Positions 45,380 through 53,381 of a stretch of DNA of 64,000 bases are shown one piece after another (positions within the stretch are counted from its first letter, which is position 1; each line of letters begins with the position of its first letter). The position numbers and the translations under genes are program-made. The DNA lies in assembly GCA_944323475.1 (NCBI GenBank), contig CALUSQ010000008.1:1-64000 (forward strand), given 5' to 3'. Source of the DNA: Candidatus Gastranaerophilales bacterium. GTDB taxonomy: Bacteria > Cyanobacteriota > Vampirovibrionia > Gastranaerophilales > Gastranaerophilaceae. The notes under the pieces were generated by a model. That model saw only the letters and a program-made list of their open reading frames with translations, did no database searches and was not told the DNA's origin.

Positions 45380-45393
45380 AAACAGGAGAAAAT

Positions 45394-45642
45394 ATGGATG
45401 TTTTTATAGAATATGCTCCTTTTGTTGTTGTTGCGATGGGCTTTTTTATTGCTTACAAAGTTTTTGTTACTCCTAATCAACTCATGGAGATGAAATCATC
45501 TTTAATTGAATATATAGCGGAACATTATGTTTCTGATAAAACTTACAGGGAAAATCACAGAAACTTGCAAGAACAGTTGTCTCTAATTCATCAAGATATT
45601 AATGATGTTAAAAATCTTTTGATTCAAAAAGGTGGTGAGTGA
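45394..45642 (+). CDS. Small membrane-anchored protein of the lysis region
   Basis: An 82-residue protein with an N-terminal transmembrane helix (APFVVVAMGFFIAYKVFV) and a coiled coil (YRENHRNLQEQLSLIHQDIN). This matches the general form of phage lysis accessory proteins such as XhlA or spanin-like subunits. AGGAG precedes the start. It ends at 45642, two bases before the lysozyme start. Confidence 0.5.
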   Translation: MDVFIEYAPFVVVAMGFFIAYKVFVTPNQLMEMKSSLIEYIAEHYVSDKTYRENHRNLQEQLSLIHQDINDVKNLLIQKGGE

Positions 45643-45643
45643 G

Positions 45644-46099
45644 ATGGAAAATCTTTTTGATAAAGCATTAAAATTTATACTCAAGTGGGAAGGCGGATAT
45701 GTCAACAACAAGTTTGATAAAGGAGGGGCAACAAATAAAGGTATTACGCAGTATACATATAACAATTGGCTCAAAAATCAAGGACTTCAAAGCAGAGATG
45801 TCAAATTTATCACAGATTACGAAGTCAGAGAAATTTATTTTAAAAATTATTGGCTCAAAGCAGGATGCGATAAAATGTCATCCAAGTTTGCGTTATTGGC
45901 TTTTGACACAGCTGTCAATATGGGTTTAGCTCGTGTAAACCAGTTTATGAAAGCTGCAGGATGGAAATATCCTGAACTGTTTATAAAAGCTCGTGAAGCA
46001 AAGTATAGAGAATTTGCCAAGTATGGTAATCAAAAAATATTTCTAAACGGATGGTTAAACAGACTAAAAGATTTGGAACAATTTATTAAAACTTTATAG
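45644..46099 (+). CDS. GH108 family lysozyme (endolysin)
   Basis: A 151-residue protein. FILKWEGGYVNNKFDKGGAT holds the catalytic glutamate (E16) and is followed by NKGITQYTYNNW, the N-terminal signature of glycosyl hydrolase 108 muramidases (ZliS/gp-like). The C-terminal helices (FALLAFDTAVNMGLARVNQF) match the peptidoglycan-binding half. ATG 45644 is used; an ATG at 45632 would start four codons earlier. It cuts the sugar backbone for particle release. A terminator follows at 46124. Confidence 0.85.
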   Translation: MENLFDKALKFILKWEGGYVNNKFDKGGATNKGITQYTYNNWLKNQGLQSRDVKFITDYEVREIYFKNYWLKAGCDKMSSKFALLAFDTAVNMGLARVNQFMKAAGWKYPELFIKAREAKYREFAKYGNQKIFLNGWLNRLKDLEQFIKTL

Positions 46100-46123
46100 A
46101 TATAAGCTATTCTTCTTCTTTTT

Positions 46124-46156
46124 TCCCACCTCTATTATAGAGGTGGGATTTTTTTT
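46124..46156. terminator. Bidirectional terminator ending the phage-like cluster
   Basis: CCCACCTCTA/TAGAGGTGGG is a ten-base stem with a TTA loop, followed by ATTTTTTTT on the plus strand; the opposite strand also has T-rich flank. It separates the lysozyme gene from the convergent yjbQ gene. Confidence 0.85.
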
Positions 46157-46158
46157 GC

Positions 46159-46575
46159 TTATGTAATTATTTGTACATAAATATTTCTGGAGCGTGGTTT
46201 GTTGTCAAAATCGATAAGGACTATTTGTTGCCAGGTACCAAGCAGTAATGCTCCATCAATCAACGGAACAGATATAGAACTGCCAAAAATAGCTGCTCTA
46301 ATATGTGCATATCCGTTGCCGTCGTGCCAGGTATCATCATGGTGGTATTCTCTATTCATTGGTGCTATTTCTTCAAGAATATCGGGCAAGTCTTTTATTA
46401 GTCCTGGTTCATATTCTACTGTTGTTATAGCTGCAGTGCTTCCTGCAAGTGCAACTACTATATTCCCGTTTTTGATATTATGGCTGTAAACCGCTGATTT
46501 GACCTTTTGCGTTATGTCTATAATATCTGTAAAACCTTTGGTGTTTATTTGAAAATGTTCTGTATAAACTGCCAT
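46159..46575 (-). CDS. yjbQ: YjbQ family protein (secondary thiamine-phosphate synthase type)
   Basis: A 138-residue protein of normal length. Conserved YjbQ features are GNIVVALAGSTAAITTVEYE, a histidine cluster HHDDTWHDGNGYAHIRAAIF, and GTWQQIVLIDFDNKPRSRNI. The family has weak thiamine-phosphate synthase activity, but its physiological role is uncertain. It starts two bases after the serpin-like gene upstream on the same strand. Confidence 0.88.
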   Translation of the reverse strand: MAVYTEHFQINTKGFTDIIDITQKVKSAVYSHNIKNGNIVVALAGSTAAITTVEYEPGLIKDLPDILEEIAPMNREYHHDDTWHDGNGYAHIRAAIFGSSISVPLIDGALLLGTWQQIVLIDFDNKPRSRNIYVQIIT

Positions 46576-46576
46576 T

Positions 46577-47641
46577 TTATTTAATTTCTCCTGTATATTT
46601 GTACAAATTCATATCATCGACCCTTACTGCAAAATATGGCATAGCTTTTTTTGTTTCTTTCATAAAGAGATAAAAAGTTTTGTCAAAATAGAAGTTTCTG
46701 CCTTTATTTTGTTTTTCAGGAACAAGAGACATTGTCATGATGTTCAAAACGGCTTCACTTTTTAGTTTTACCCCTGTATTATCTAAATTGAAATCAGCAG
46801 TTTGGAGTGCTTGTGCTATATAAAGCTTTTCGGATGATTTTTTGCTAACAATTTCTTTATTGCACAGTTCATCATAATTTGTTTCACCCTTGAACGACAT
46901 GAAAGGTACTTTTAATTCATCTTTATTGCTTAGTCTTTTCTTACCTTTATATTCTTTAGATTCTTTATTTATTAAGCTATAAATATTGCTAAAGCTTTCT
47001 TTTGCATCTGTTCTATATAAAATTACTTCATCTTTATTGGATTTTAAAGCAACCGCATAATCAGATGGTGAATTATAGAATAGAACATCTACTCCTTCTT
47101 TTATATTGGAACGGCTTTTTTCATCAATACCGAAGAATTTGAATTTTTCACTGCTGTTGTTAAAACTCAAACTTTCTAATACATCAAATTTCTGTGTGAA
47201 CTGAAAATCTTTTTTCAATATTGCATAAAGCAAATACGCATTATTATGGTTTTTCCAATCAATTTTATCTAAAAGATCGCTTTTTTCATTGAACTTCTTC
47301 ATAATAGCTTTTTCAATTTTTCTTTTAAGAGAAAGAGATGTCTTCCCATATGCTGTATAGTATGAATCTTCTGAGAGCATTGTTTTATTAAATTCTTGTT
47401 TATTTAACTCTTGTGCAAGTAATGATTCTCCATCTTTGAAAACAACAGGACCTTTTAAAATTTTGTTAGAAAAATCATTCCAAACAAGTTGAAAAGTACC
47501 AACCCAAAGAGTATTTGGGTTTTCTGATTTTTCAGAAAATACAGGCAACATTTGAACAGATTGTTTTTGTGTATCTTCAGCTAATACACAATTACTTGCA
47601 ATAATTAATACTGCAGCAACAAGGCATAAAAGTTTTTTCAT
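46577..47641 (-). CDS. Secreted serpin-like protein
   Basis: A 354-residue protein with a signal peptide (LLCLVAAVLIIASNCVLA). Length and pattern suggest a serpin: a helical first half, VPFMSFKGETNYDELC, a hinge-like TGVKLKSEAVLNIMTMS and a C-terminal FYFDKTFYLFMKETKKAMPY, then FAVRVDDM as in the 'F-x-D-PF-F-I...F-GRV-P' serpin signature. The hinge (LKSEA) lacks the small-residue run of inhibitory serpins, so protease inhibition is doubtful. Call is moderately supported. Confidence 0.5.
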   Translation of the reverse strand: MKKLLCLVAAVLIIASNCVLAEDTQKQSVQMLPVFSEKSENPNTLWVGTFQLVWNDFSNKILKGPVVFKDGESLLAQELNKQEFNKTMLSEDSYYTAYGKTSLSLKRKIEKAIMKKFNEKSDLLDKIDWKNHNNAYLLYAILKKDFQFTQKFDVLESLSFNNSSEKFKFFGIDEKSRSNIKEGVDVLFYNSPSDYAVALKSNKDEVILYRTDAKESFSNIYSLINKESKEYKGKKRLSNKDELKVPFMSFKGETNYDELCNKEIVSKKSSEKLYIAQALQTADFNLDNTGVKLKSEAVLNIMTMSLVPEKQNKGRNFYFDKTFYLFMKETKKAMPYFAVRVDDMNLYKYTGEIK

Positions 47642-47670
47642 ATTTTCTCCTAAGTCTATAAATTTATAAA

Positions 47671-47700
47671 AAAGACAGGTGGTTTTTACCTGTCTTTATC
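47671..47700. terminator. Terminator downstream of the small gene at 47715
   Basis: AAAGACAGGT/ACCTGTCTTT, a ten-base stem, has A-rich DNA on the left and TATC on the right. On the minus strand it ends in a run of T and would stop transcription from 47960. Confidence 0.6.
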
Positions 47701-47714
47701 TTATCTAATAAAGC

Positions 47715-47960
47715 TTAAACTTCAAGAAATAGTCTTCTGCCGACTATATTTGGCTTTCCGTTATAATAACCGGCAAAATAACCGCCCCTTACCGGATTAT
47801 TCTTTCCGTAAAAATTTGAATTTACGGATGCATTTGACATAAAAGGATTAGAAGACTGTGTCATAAAAGGATTGACAGAAGCAGGTCTGACTGCACTAAT
47901 AGCAGTTGACTTTGATGGGGTAAGAGCTTTGGATATAAATCCGACAATGTTTTCTATCAT
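47715..47960 (-). CDS. Small hypothetical protein
   Basis: An 81-residue protein. After a hydrophobic N-terminal helix (IVGFISKAL) it has an Asn/Ser-rich repeat, VNPFMTQSSNPFMSNASVN, then glycine- and tyrosine-rich residues (GGYFAGYYNGKPN). It resembles the small lineage-specific proteins found repeatedly in this genome region. No function can be assigned. A ribosome site AAAGG lies before the start. Confidence 0.5.
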   Translation of the reverse strand: MIENIVGFISKALTPSKSTAISAVRPASVNPFMTQSSNPFMSNASVNSNFYGKNNPVRGGYFAGYYNGKPNIVGRRLFLEV

Positions 47961-48144
47961 AATTTACCTTTCTGACCAAAAACCTAACTTATTAATAATT
48001 AAAATATACTCATAAATTAAATTCAGTCATGATTATTATAATATATTATTACAATTTGTTAAGCCTTTTTGATAAAAAATCACCTGTTCTGCGTATGTAT
48101 TTATAGCCAAAAAGTGCCACAATATCGACGGAGGGAGTTTTGTT

Positions 48145-48351
48145 ATGATTAAAAAATGTCCGTTTAATTTTGATGATTGTACTAGAGAATGTGCTTTATT
48201 TATTGCGCCTGATGATATTAATGAACTTGTTGCAAGCAGATTAACAAGTATAGGTGTTTATGATAAACAACATGGTATGTGTGCTTTTAAACATCATTCA
48301 TTAGCAAAAAGTCGTGAAATTTTTGAAAAAAGTCAATCAAATAAGTTCTAG
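48145..48351 (+). CDS. Small cysteine-containing protein
   Basis: A 68-residue protein. Cysteines occur as CPFNFDDCTRECALF at the N-terminus and GMCAFKHH later, which could bind a metal with the histidines. GGAGGG lies upstream of ATG 48145. No family is recognised. It is followed after 52 bases by the hypothetical gene at 48404. Confidence 0.55.
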   Translation: MIKKCPFNFDDCTRECALFIAPDDINELVASRLTSIGVYDKQHGMCAFKHHSLAKSREIFEKSQSNKF

Positions 48352-48403
48352 TTTTTTTTTTAAAAAGCATTATACTCTTATATATATAGCAACCGAGGCA
48401 AAA

Positions 48404-49384
48404 ATGAGCGAAATAGGACTCGGACAATTTATCAAAAATGTATTTGATTATAGTACAGGCAAACCTCCGGCTCAGCAGCCGGGGAAAGTTGCTAATGAAA
48501 ATTTTCAAAAGGCACAAAATGAAGCAATTCGTCAGATAAATCAAACTGTGCAAAATATTGCTCAAAATTTTGTTAGACAGCAAGATATTATTAATACGCA
48601 AATGCAGCTTAGAGAGTTAACAAATCTCGAACGTTCAATGCTTTTGAAAAATCTTTTTGATTTTCCTTCTAATATAAAAGATATTGCTGCTTTTTTGGCT
48701 TCCGAAAGTACTGCAATGAGCGCCAAAGATCTTCAACTTTTAATGACACAGCCTCTTGATATTTCAAAGCTTATTGTACTTTTGCAGACAAACGGCAAAA
48801 CTGCAATGGAAAAAATAACAAAGATGATTCAAACAATGAATCAATCAGGTATTTACAATACACAACAGCTTAAAGAAATGTCTGTGTTGATTAATGCTTG
48901 TATCCCAGCTAATGATGCAACGGCTTCGCAGGTTTTAAAAAGTTTTATGATAATGTATCTTCCTTGGTTACCGTTAAATGCGGCTATGGAATTTAATATT
49001 GGCTATGAAGGCGGCAATGATGAAAAAACATCTTCTCAAGAAGACACAATAACAATTGCAATTACTACAAAAAACTATGGGCTTGTTAAAATTCTTTTAT
49101 ACAAGGATGAGGGAAAATACAATATTGATGTAAACTGTTCAGATGAATTTCCTAAAGAAGTTTTTAATGCAAAAATAAAGTCAAAAAGTACTGATGCTTC
49201 TTTAAATATTAAGTCTGATGTTCTTTATACAACAAGAAAATCAACAGATGCAGATAAATCAGATGAGGCGAAAGTTGAGTTTTCAAAATCATCAAAAATA
49301 ACACCACAACTATTGATTGTTATACATGCAATTATAAAAATTGTTATGGAGATTGATTCAGGAACTATAGTTTCAGAAGAATAA
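48404..49384 (+). CDS. Hypothetical protein
   Basis: A 326-residue protein. I start at ATG 48404 with GAGG upstream; the frame from 48314 overlaps the previous gene. The N-terminal half is helical and glutamine-rich (QPGKVANENFQKAQNEAIRQ), then LNAAMEFNIGYEGGNDEKTS leads into a strand-rich C-terminus (TIAITTKNYGLVKILLYKD). It may be a cytoplasmic or cell-division-associated lineage-specific protein; the first part has a proline-rich linker. Confidence 0.5.
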   Translation: MSEIGLGQFIKNVFDYSTGKPPAQQPGKVANENFQKAQNEAIRQINQTVQNIAQNFVRQQDIINTQMQLRELTNLERSMLLKNLFDFPSNIKDIAAFLASESTAMSAKDLQLLMTQPLDISKLIVLLQTNGKTAMEKITKMIQTMNQSGIYNTQQLKEMSVLINACIPANDATASQVLKSFMIMYLPWLPLNAAMEFNIGYEGGNDEKTSSQEDTITIAITTKNYGLVKILLYKDEGKYNIDVNCSDEFPKEVFNAKIKSKSTDASLNIKSDVLYTTRKSTDADKSDEAKVEFSKSSKITPQLLIVIHAIIKIVMEIDSGTIVSEE

Positions 49385-49401
49385 ACAATGTTTTAATATT
49401 T

Positions 49402-49530
49402 TTATTGCTTTTTATTTTCTATTGCTTTTTCATAAACAATAGATTTTAATAAATTGTCTTTCAAAATGTCTTTTAAACTATATTTTGAAGATTTTAATAA
49501 ATTTTCTGTCTTATCTGCATATTTTTTCAT
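49402..49530 (-). CDS. Small lysine-rich protein after the DAHP synthase gene
   Basis: A 42-residue frame starting two bases after the DAHP synthase stop codon, which suggests translational coupling. The product is a charged helix (YADKTENLLKSSKYSLKDIL, then KDNLLKSIVYEKAIEN). There is no clear ribosome site and no recognised domain, so it may be a chance frame. Confidence 0.35.
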   Translation of the reverse strand: MKKYADKTENLLKSSKYSLKDILKDNLLKSIVYEKAIENKKQ

Positions 49531-49532
49531 TG

Positions 49533-50588
49533 TTATACTGTTTCTTTTTGTGATTTTAAAACCTTGTTGTCATAGTCTATTCTGCCAATCAATTTGTTCA
49601 AATGTCTTTGAACTTCTCTAAATTGGTTGAGATTCAAACTTTGAGCTCCATCTGATGAAGCATTGTCAGGATCATTATGGATTTCTATCATCAATCCGTT
49701 TGCTCCTGCTATTAGTGCAGCTTTGCTCAATGGTTCAACGAGGTATCTTCTTCCTGTTCCATGGCTAGGGTCAGCAATTATTGGGAGATGAGAATATTTT
49801 TTGATAATAGGAATTGCTGCTATATCAAGAGTGTTTCTTGTAAATGTTGAGTCAAAGCCTTTTATCCCTCTTTCACAAAGAATTACTTTATCATTGTCAT
49901 TAGCCATAATGTGCTCAGCTGCGAGTAGAAATTCTCTTATTGTTGCAGCAGGACCTCTTTTTAAAAGTACTGGTTTTCCGCATTTGCCTACAGCTTTTAG
50001 AAGTTTAAAGTTTTGCATGTTTCTTGCACCAATTTGGATCAAGTCTACATAATCACAAAACATATCAACATCTATTGTGTCCATTACCTCTGAAACTACA
50101 AGCAAACCCGTTTTTTCAGCAGCTTCTTTAAGGTATTTCAGCCCTTTTTCACCCAGACCGTCAAAATCATAAGGAGATGTTCTTGGCTTAAAAGCTCCGC
50201 CTCTTAGGAATTCACAACCCATTTCTTTTGCAGCTTGGGCAATCTCCATTAAACCATCAAAATCTTTTTCAACGGAACATGGACCAACCATCATTACAGG
50301 TCGTTCAAGCCCTCCGATTTTTACTCCGTTTTTAAATTCTATTACTGTATCTTCTTCCTTATATTCACGAGATGCAAGTTTGTAGGGTTCTTGTATAAGT
50401 TTTACTTCTCTTACACCTTCAAATGAAGCAATTGACTGCGGCTCAATAAGCCTTTTGTCGCCTATTGCAGCTAGAACAGTCATTACATCACCATGGTTTA
50501 AAATTATTTTAAAACCCTTATTTTCCATGCTTTTTTTTACTGCATTGATCTGCTCAACAGTAGCTTTGGGTTCCATAATTATAATCAT
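49533..50588 (-). CDS. aroF: 3-deoxy-7-phosphoheptulonate synthase (DAHP synthase, type I-beta)
   Basis: A 351-residue protein. Residues 1-70 form a ferredoxin-like regulatory domain (VEQINAVKKSMENKGFKIIL). The TIM-barrel catalytic domain contains MMVGPCSVEKDFDGLMEIAQ, FLRGGAFKPRTSPYDFDGLG, IQIGARNMQNFKLL, PVLLKRGPAATIREFLLAAE and IADPSHGTGRR. These are the substrate and metal ligands of the I-beta enzymes, which condense PEP and erythrose 4-phosphate at the start of the shikimate pathway. AAGGAAA precedes the start. The nucleotidyltransferase gene follows on the same strand upstream. Confidence 0.95.
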   Translation of the reverse strand: MIIIMEPKATVEQINAVKKSMENKGFKIILNHGDVMTVLAAIGDKRLIEPQSIASFEGVREVKLIQEPYKLASREYKEEDTVIEFKNGVKIGGLERPVMMVGPCSVEKDFDGLMEIAQAAKEMGCEFLRGGAFKPRTSPYDFDGLGEKGLKYLKEAAEKTGLLVVSEVMDTIDVDMFCDYVDLIQIGARNMQNFKLLKAVGKCGKPVLLKRGPAATIREFLLAAEHIMANDNDKVILCERGIKGFDSTFTRNTLDIAAIPIIKKYSHLPIIADPSHGTGRRYLVEPLSKAALIAGANGLMIEIHNDPDNASSDGAQSLNLNQFREVQRHLNKLIGRIDYDNKVLKSQKETV

Positions 50589-50614
50589 TTTTATTTCCTT
50601 TTCCTTTATATGAC

Positions 50615-51643
50615 TTAAGCGATACTCATTTCAACTGTTTTGTGTGGTGCAATAATTTCATATTTTTCTTCATTAATAAGAGAAGCTTTTATTACGCAGT
50701 CATTAGCACACACTACATTTTTTAGTTTGCAACCTTTTTCAACTTTTACGTTATCCCACAATATAACGTCATCCAAAACAACGTCTTCTTCTATAATACA
50801 ATTGTTTCCAATTACCACATTGTTTTTAAATATGACATTTTGAGCTATTTTGCAGTGTTCACCAATTGAATATGTGCTGTCATATTTTCTAATAATATTT
50901 GAATTTGGAATCATTACTTTTTTAGAAAGAGCATCTTTGTGTGATTGTATATATTGGTCAATGGTTCCAATGTCTGACCAGTATGAATATATTCTATATA
51001 CATTAATTTTTTCACCAGCATCTAAAAGTGCAGGAAAAACATTTTTTGCAAAATCGCAAACTTCATTTTCTGGAATGAAATCAAATATTCTTTTATTAAA
51101 AACATAAATCCCTGTATTTATATAATCACTTTTTGCTTCATCAATAGGAGGCTTTTCTTGAAATTCACTAACGGTGTGTTCTTTTGACGGAACAACGACT
51201 CCGTATTTTGAGACTTCTTTGTGCTCTACTGCAACAATTGCCATTGTTGCAATACAGCCACTTTCAAAATGTGATTTTACAATTCTTTCTATATCTGCAT
51301 CATGCAAGCCGTCTGCACTAACTACAATAAAATCATCCACATCATCAAAGAAAAGACTGCATTTTTTTACACCGCCTGCTGTTCCGGACAAATTGTCTTC
51401 ATGTATATATTGAAACTCTATATCAACAGGAGAATTTTCTTTTGTATATCTTTCTTGAATTGATTCTGCAAGATAGTGTGTATTTGCGATTACCTGTGTT
51501 ACACCAAAATTTTTTAATTTTTGAAGAAGAATATCCATAACTGGTCTGTTTAATACAGGAACTAACGGTTTGGGTATTTCGTTAGTTAAAGGTTCCAATC
51601 TGGACCCTACTCCTGCAGCCATCACCATAGCTTTTTTAATCAA
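50615..51643 (-). CDS. Sugar-1-phosphate nucleotidyltransferase with beta-helix domain
   Basis: A 342-residue protein. The N-terminal nucleotidyltransferase domain has AMVMAAGVGSRLEPLTNEIP, then KPLVPVLNRPVMD (signature GxGxRLxPLT...KPLxPV) and a DGLHD metal site. The C-terminal part (about 250-320) has hexapeptide repeats (IGEHCKIAQNVIFKNNVVIG) forming a left-handed beta-helix. It makes a nucleotide sugar, probably GDP-mannose or a dTDP/UDP-glucose-type product for envelope glycans. The exact substrate cannot be told from the sequence. Confidence 0.85.
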   Translation of the reverse strand: MIKKAMVMAAGVGSRLEPLTNEIPKPLVPVLNRPVMDILLQKLKNFGVTQVIANTHYLAESIQERYTKENSPVDIEFQYIHEDNLSGTAGGVKKCSLFFDDVDDFIVVSADGLHDADIERIVKSHFESGCIATMAIVAVEHKEVSKYGVVVPSKEHTVSEFQEKPPIDEAKSDYINTGIYVFNKRIFDFIPENEVCDFAKNVFPALLDAGEKINVYRIYSYWSDIGTIDQYIQSHKDALSKKVMIPNSNIIRKYDSTYSIGEHCKIAQNVIFKNNVVIGNNCIIEEDVVLDDVILWDNVKVEKGCKLKNVVCANDCVIKASLINEEKYEIIAPHKTVEMSIA

Positions 51644-51799
51644 TTATATTCTCCCTCAAACTTTTTAAATAATGCTTTAGAAGAATTGTAGTATAAATTA
51701 TTTTGTTTGTACATTTTGACAATGGTATGATTTACATTTTATTCACAATTATTTCTTATTTGATGTTAAAATAAATTAATACTTAACGAAAGGAAAAAT

Positions 51800-52633
51800 A
51801 TGTTAGATTTGGCTCAAACATACGAAGTTGTTATATTTTCAATAGGTGATACAAAAGCAGGAACAAAAATGGGTAAGCTCCAATTAAAAAATCTTTCGGA
51901 TGATAGCTTGCTTAACTGTATTTTGTGGGAAGAAGCATTGAACAGGCTCGATTCGAAAATTTTTAGAACAGGCAATCACGTAAAAATTTTAGGCGGTTCA
52001 TATAATGAAAAATACAACAATTGCCTTGTATCAAGTATAGAGCTAGTTAAAGAAGCTAAAATCGGCCTTGATGACGAAGAAAGAGAAATGCTTTTTTCAA
52101 AGATAGTTGAATATACAAATGAAATAACAGACGAAGAACTGAAAAAATATGTTACGGAACTTCTTTTTGAACATGAAGAAGCTTTTAAAATAGCTCCGGC
52201 AGCAAGATTGATGCATCACAATTATCTTGGCGGATTAGTTGAACATACTTTTGAGTGTTTAGAAATAGCAAAATGCCTTTTGCAAAATATTTATAAAAAA
52301 ATAGATGCTTCAAGTGTTTATGCAGCTTGCATTCTTCACGATTTTGGAAAAATATTTGAATATAAAATTGATAAAGAGTCTGGTTTGATTGAATATGATG
52401 AAAAATTTCCTAAAGAATGGATTACTCATTCTCAATGGGGGTTTTCAAATTGTATGACACACGGTTTTAAAAATGTTGCAAGAATGATAGCGGCACACCA
52501 TGGAAGAGCTGAATGGGGTGCTATAATAGATTTAGGTGAAAAAGATTTGGATCCTATGCTGTATATTCTTCATCATATAGATGATTTGAGTGCAAAATTT
52601 GGTAAAACATCAATTTCTGACTTAAATCATTAA
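51800..52633 (+). CDS. HD-domain protein with OB fold, YhaM-like
   Basis: A 277-residue protein. Residues 5-80 form an OB-fold (YEVVIFSIGDTKAGTKMGKL, LLNCILWEEA, RTGNHVKILGGSYNEKYNNC). The HD phosphohydrolase domain follows from about 135 (ARLMHHNYLGGLVEHTFECL, CILHDFGKIFEY, HHIDDLSAKF). This is the architecture of YhaM-type 3'-5' exoribonucleases, which cut RNA and DNA with manganese. GAAAGG precedes the start. It is divergent from the nucleotidyltransferase gene; a possible -35 TTGACA lies at 51716. Confidence 0.85.
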   Translation: MLDLAQTYEVVIFSIGDTKAGTKMGKLQLKNLSDDSLLNCILWEEALNRLDSKIFRTGNHVKILGGSYNEKYNNCLVSSIELVKEAKIGLDDEEREMLFSKIVEYTNEITDEELKKYVTELLFEHEEAFKIAPAARLMHHNYLGGLVEHTFECLEIAKCLLQNIYKKIDASSVYAACILHDFGKIFEYKIDKESGLIEYDEKFPKEWITHSQWGFSNCMTHGFKNVARMIAAHHGRAEWGAIIDLGEKDLDPMLYILHHIDDLSAKFGKTSISDLNH

Positions 52634-52692
52634 TATAGCAATTTTTTTAGTTTTTATGTTTTATGTAAACAAGTAGAAACTGAGGCAAAAGT

Positions 52693-53199
52693 ATGGTTGA
52701 TGAAATAGATTTTAACGCATTTGTATCTTCTCCTTATTCTTCTGATATAAAGAAGCAACAACAGGCATATTTGCAGCAAAGTGCACAAAATATTAGACGT
52801 GTTACAGAGTCTGTGGAAGAATACAAAGCAAGAATGGCAAAATACAAAGAAGAACATCAACAAAAACTTATTGATGAAAACACTGATGTTTTAGCACAAA
52901 GACTAGCAAATTTAGATATTTCAGGTATTGCTACAAAAAACAGAACAGCAATAGAAAACCTTATAAGAGAAGCTCAATCAATCAAATTTTTTGCATATAA
53001 CAATCATTACAATACAGGCGTAATTGATCTTTCTACATTGGATAAAGCTGTTTTGGCTGCACAGGCAAGACTTGAAAATATCAAAAACGGCAAAGAAGAT
53101 TCGACAATAGGTACAGGTATTTATGCAGATACTTATAGAACTTCTTCTAAAAAAAATAATGATATTTTAAGCAAATTGTTAGATACAAAAAAGAAATAG
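52693..53199 (+). CDS. Hypothetical protein with coiled coil
   Basis: A 168-residue protein. Residues 15-60 form a glutamine-rich coiled coil (KKQQQAYLQQSAQNIRRVTE), and the rest is helical with SIKFFAYNNHYNTGVIDLST. GAGG lies upstream. It is a small soluble protein that I cannot assign to a family, like several others in this region. It may form an operon with the preceding HD gene (60-base gap) and the small peptide that follows. Confidence 0.5.
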   Translation: MVDEIDFNAFVSSPYSSDIKKQQQAYLQQSAQNIRRVTESVEEYKARMAKYKEEHQQKLIDENTDVLAQRLANLDISGIATKNRTAIENLIREAQSIKFFAYNNHYNTGVIDLSTLDKAVLAAQARLENIKNGKEDSTIGTGIYADTYRTSSKKNNDILSKLLDTKKK

Positions 53200-53203
53200 A
53201 ATT

Positions 53204-53266
53204 ATGGGTATTTTAGATACACTCGGAAATTTAATATTGAGTATTTTAACAATATTTGGCAAATAA
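53204..53266 (+). CDS. 20-residue amphipathic peptide candidate
   Basis: A frame starting four bases after the previous stop encodes MGILDTLGNLILSILTIFGK. It is an amphipathic, hydrophobic helix of 20 residues whose start, length and end resemble phenol-soluble modulins (MGI...GK). The upstream site (AAGAAA) is weak, so translation is uncertain. If real, it would be a membrane-active or leader peptide. Confidence 0.35.
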   Translation: MGILDTLGNLILSILTIFGK

Positions 53267-53381
53267 ACTGCTAATTAGTTGTATTTTAATATTTACGTTA
53301 TTTAAGATAAAAAAGATGAGCTGTTGGAAAACTCATCTAAAGCAATAATTTAGTTTTTGGTTAATGTTTAGGGGAAGTATT

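Larger units (their letters stand above)
27049..46156 (+). mobile_element. Phage-derived particle cluster, gene transfer agent-like
   Basis: The 19 kb hold most functions needed for a small siphovirus-type particle: tail chaperones, tape measure, distal tail/hub, portal, scaffold, capsid, connectors, tube, terminase pair, NlpC/P60, tip protein, fibre and lysozyme. Integrase, excisionase, repressor, replication, prohead protease and attachment repeats are not visible. Both flanks are chromosomal genes reading toward their own terminators. The tail genes correspond one-to-one with RcGTA gp10 to gp15, but module order is permuted and cellular-type genes sit at the joints. A defective prophage is the alternative. 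Confidence 0.7.

Noticed and set aside
27049-46156. Contractile tailocin
   Set aside because: Portal, capsid and terminase are present, and no sheath or baseplate wedge genes were seen.
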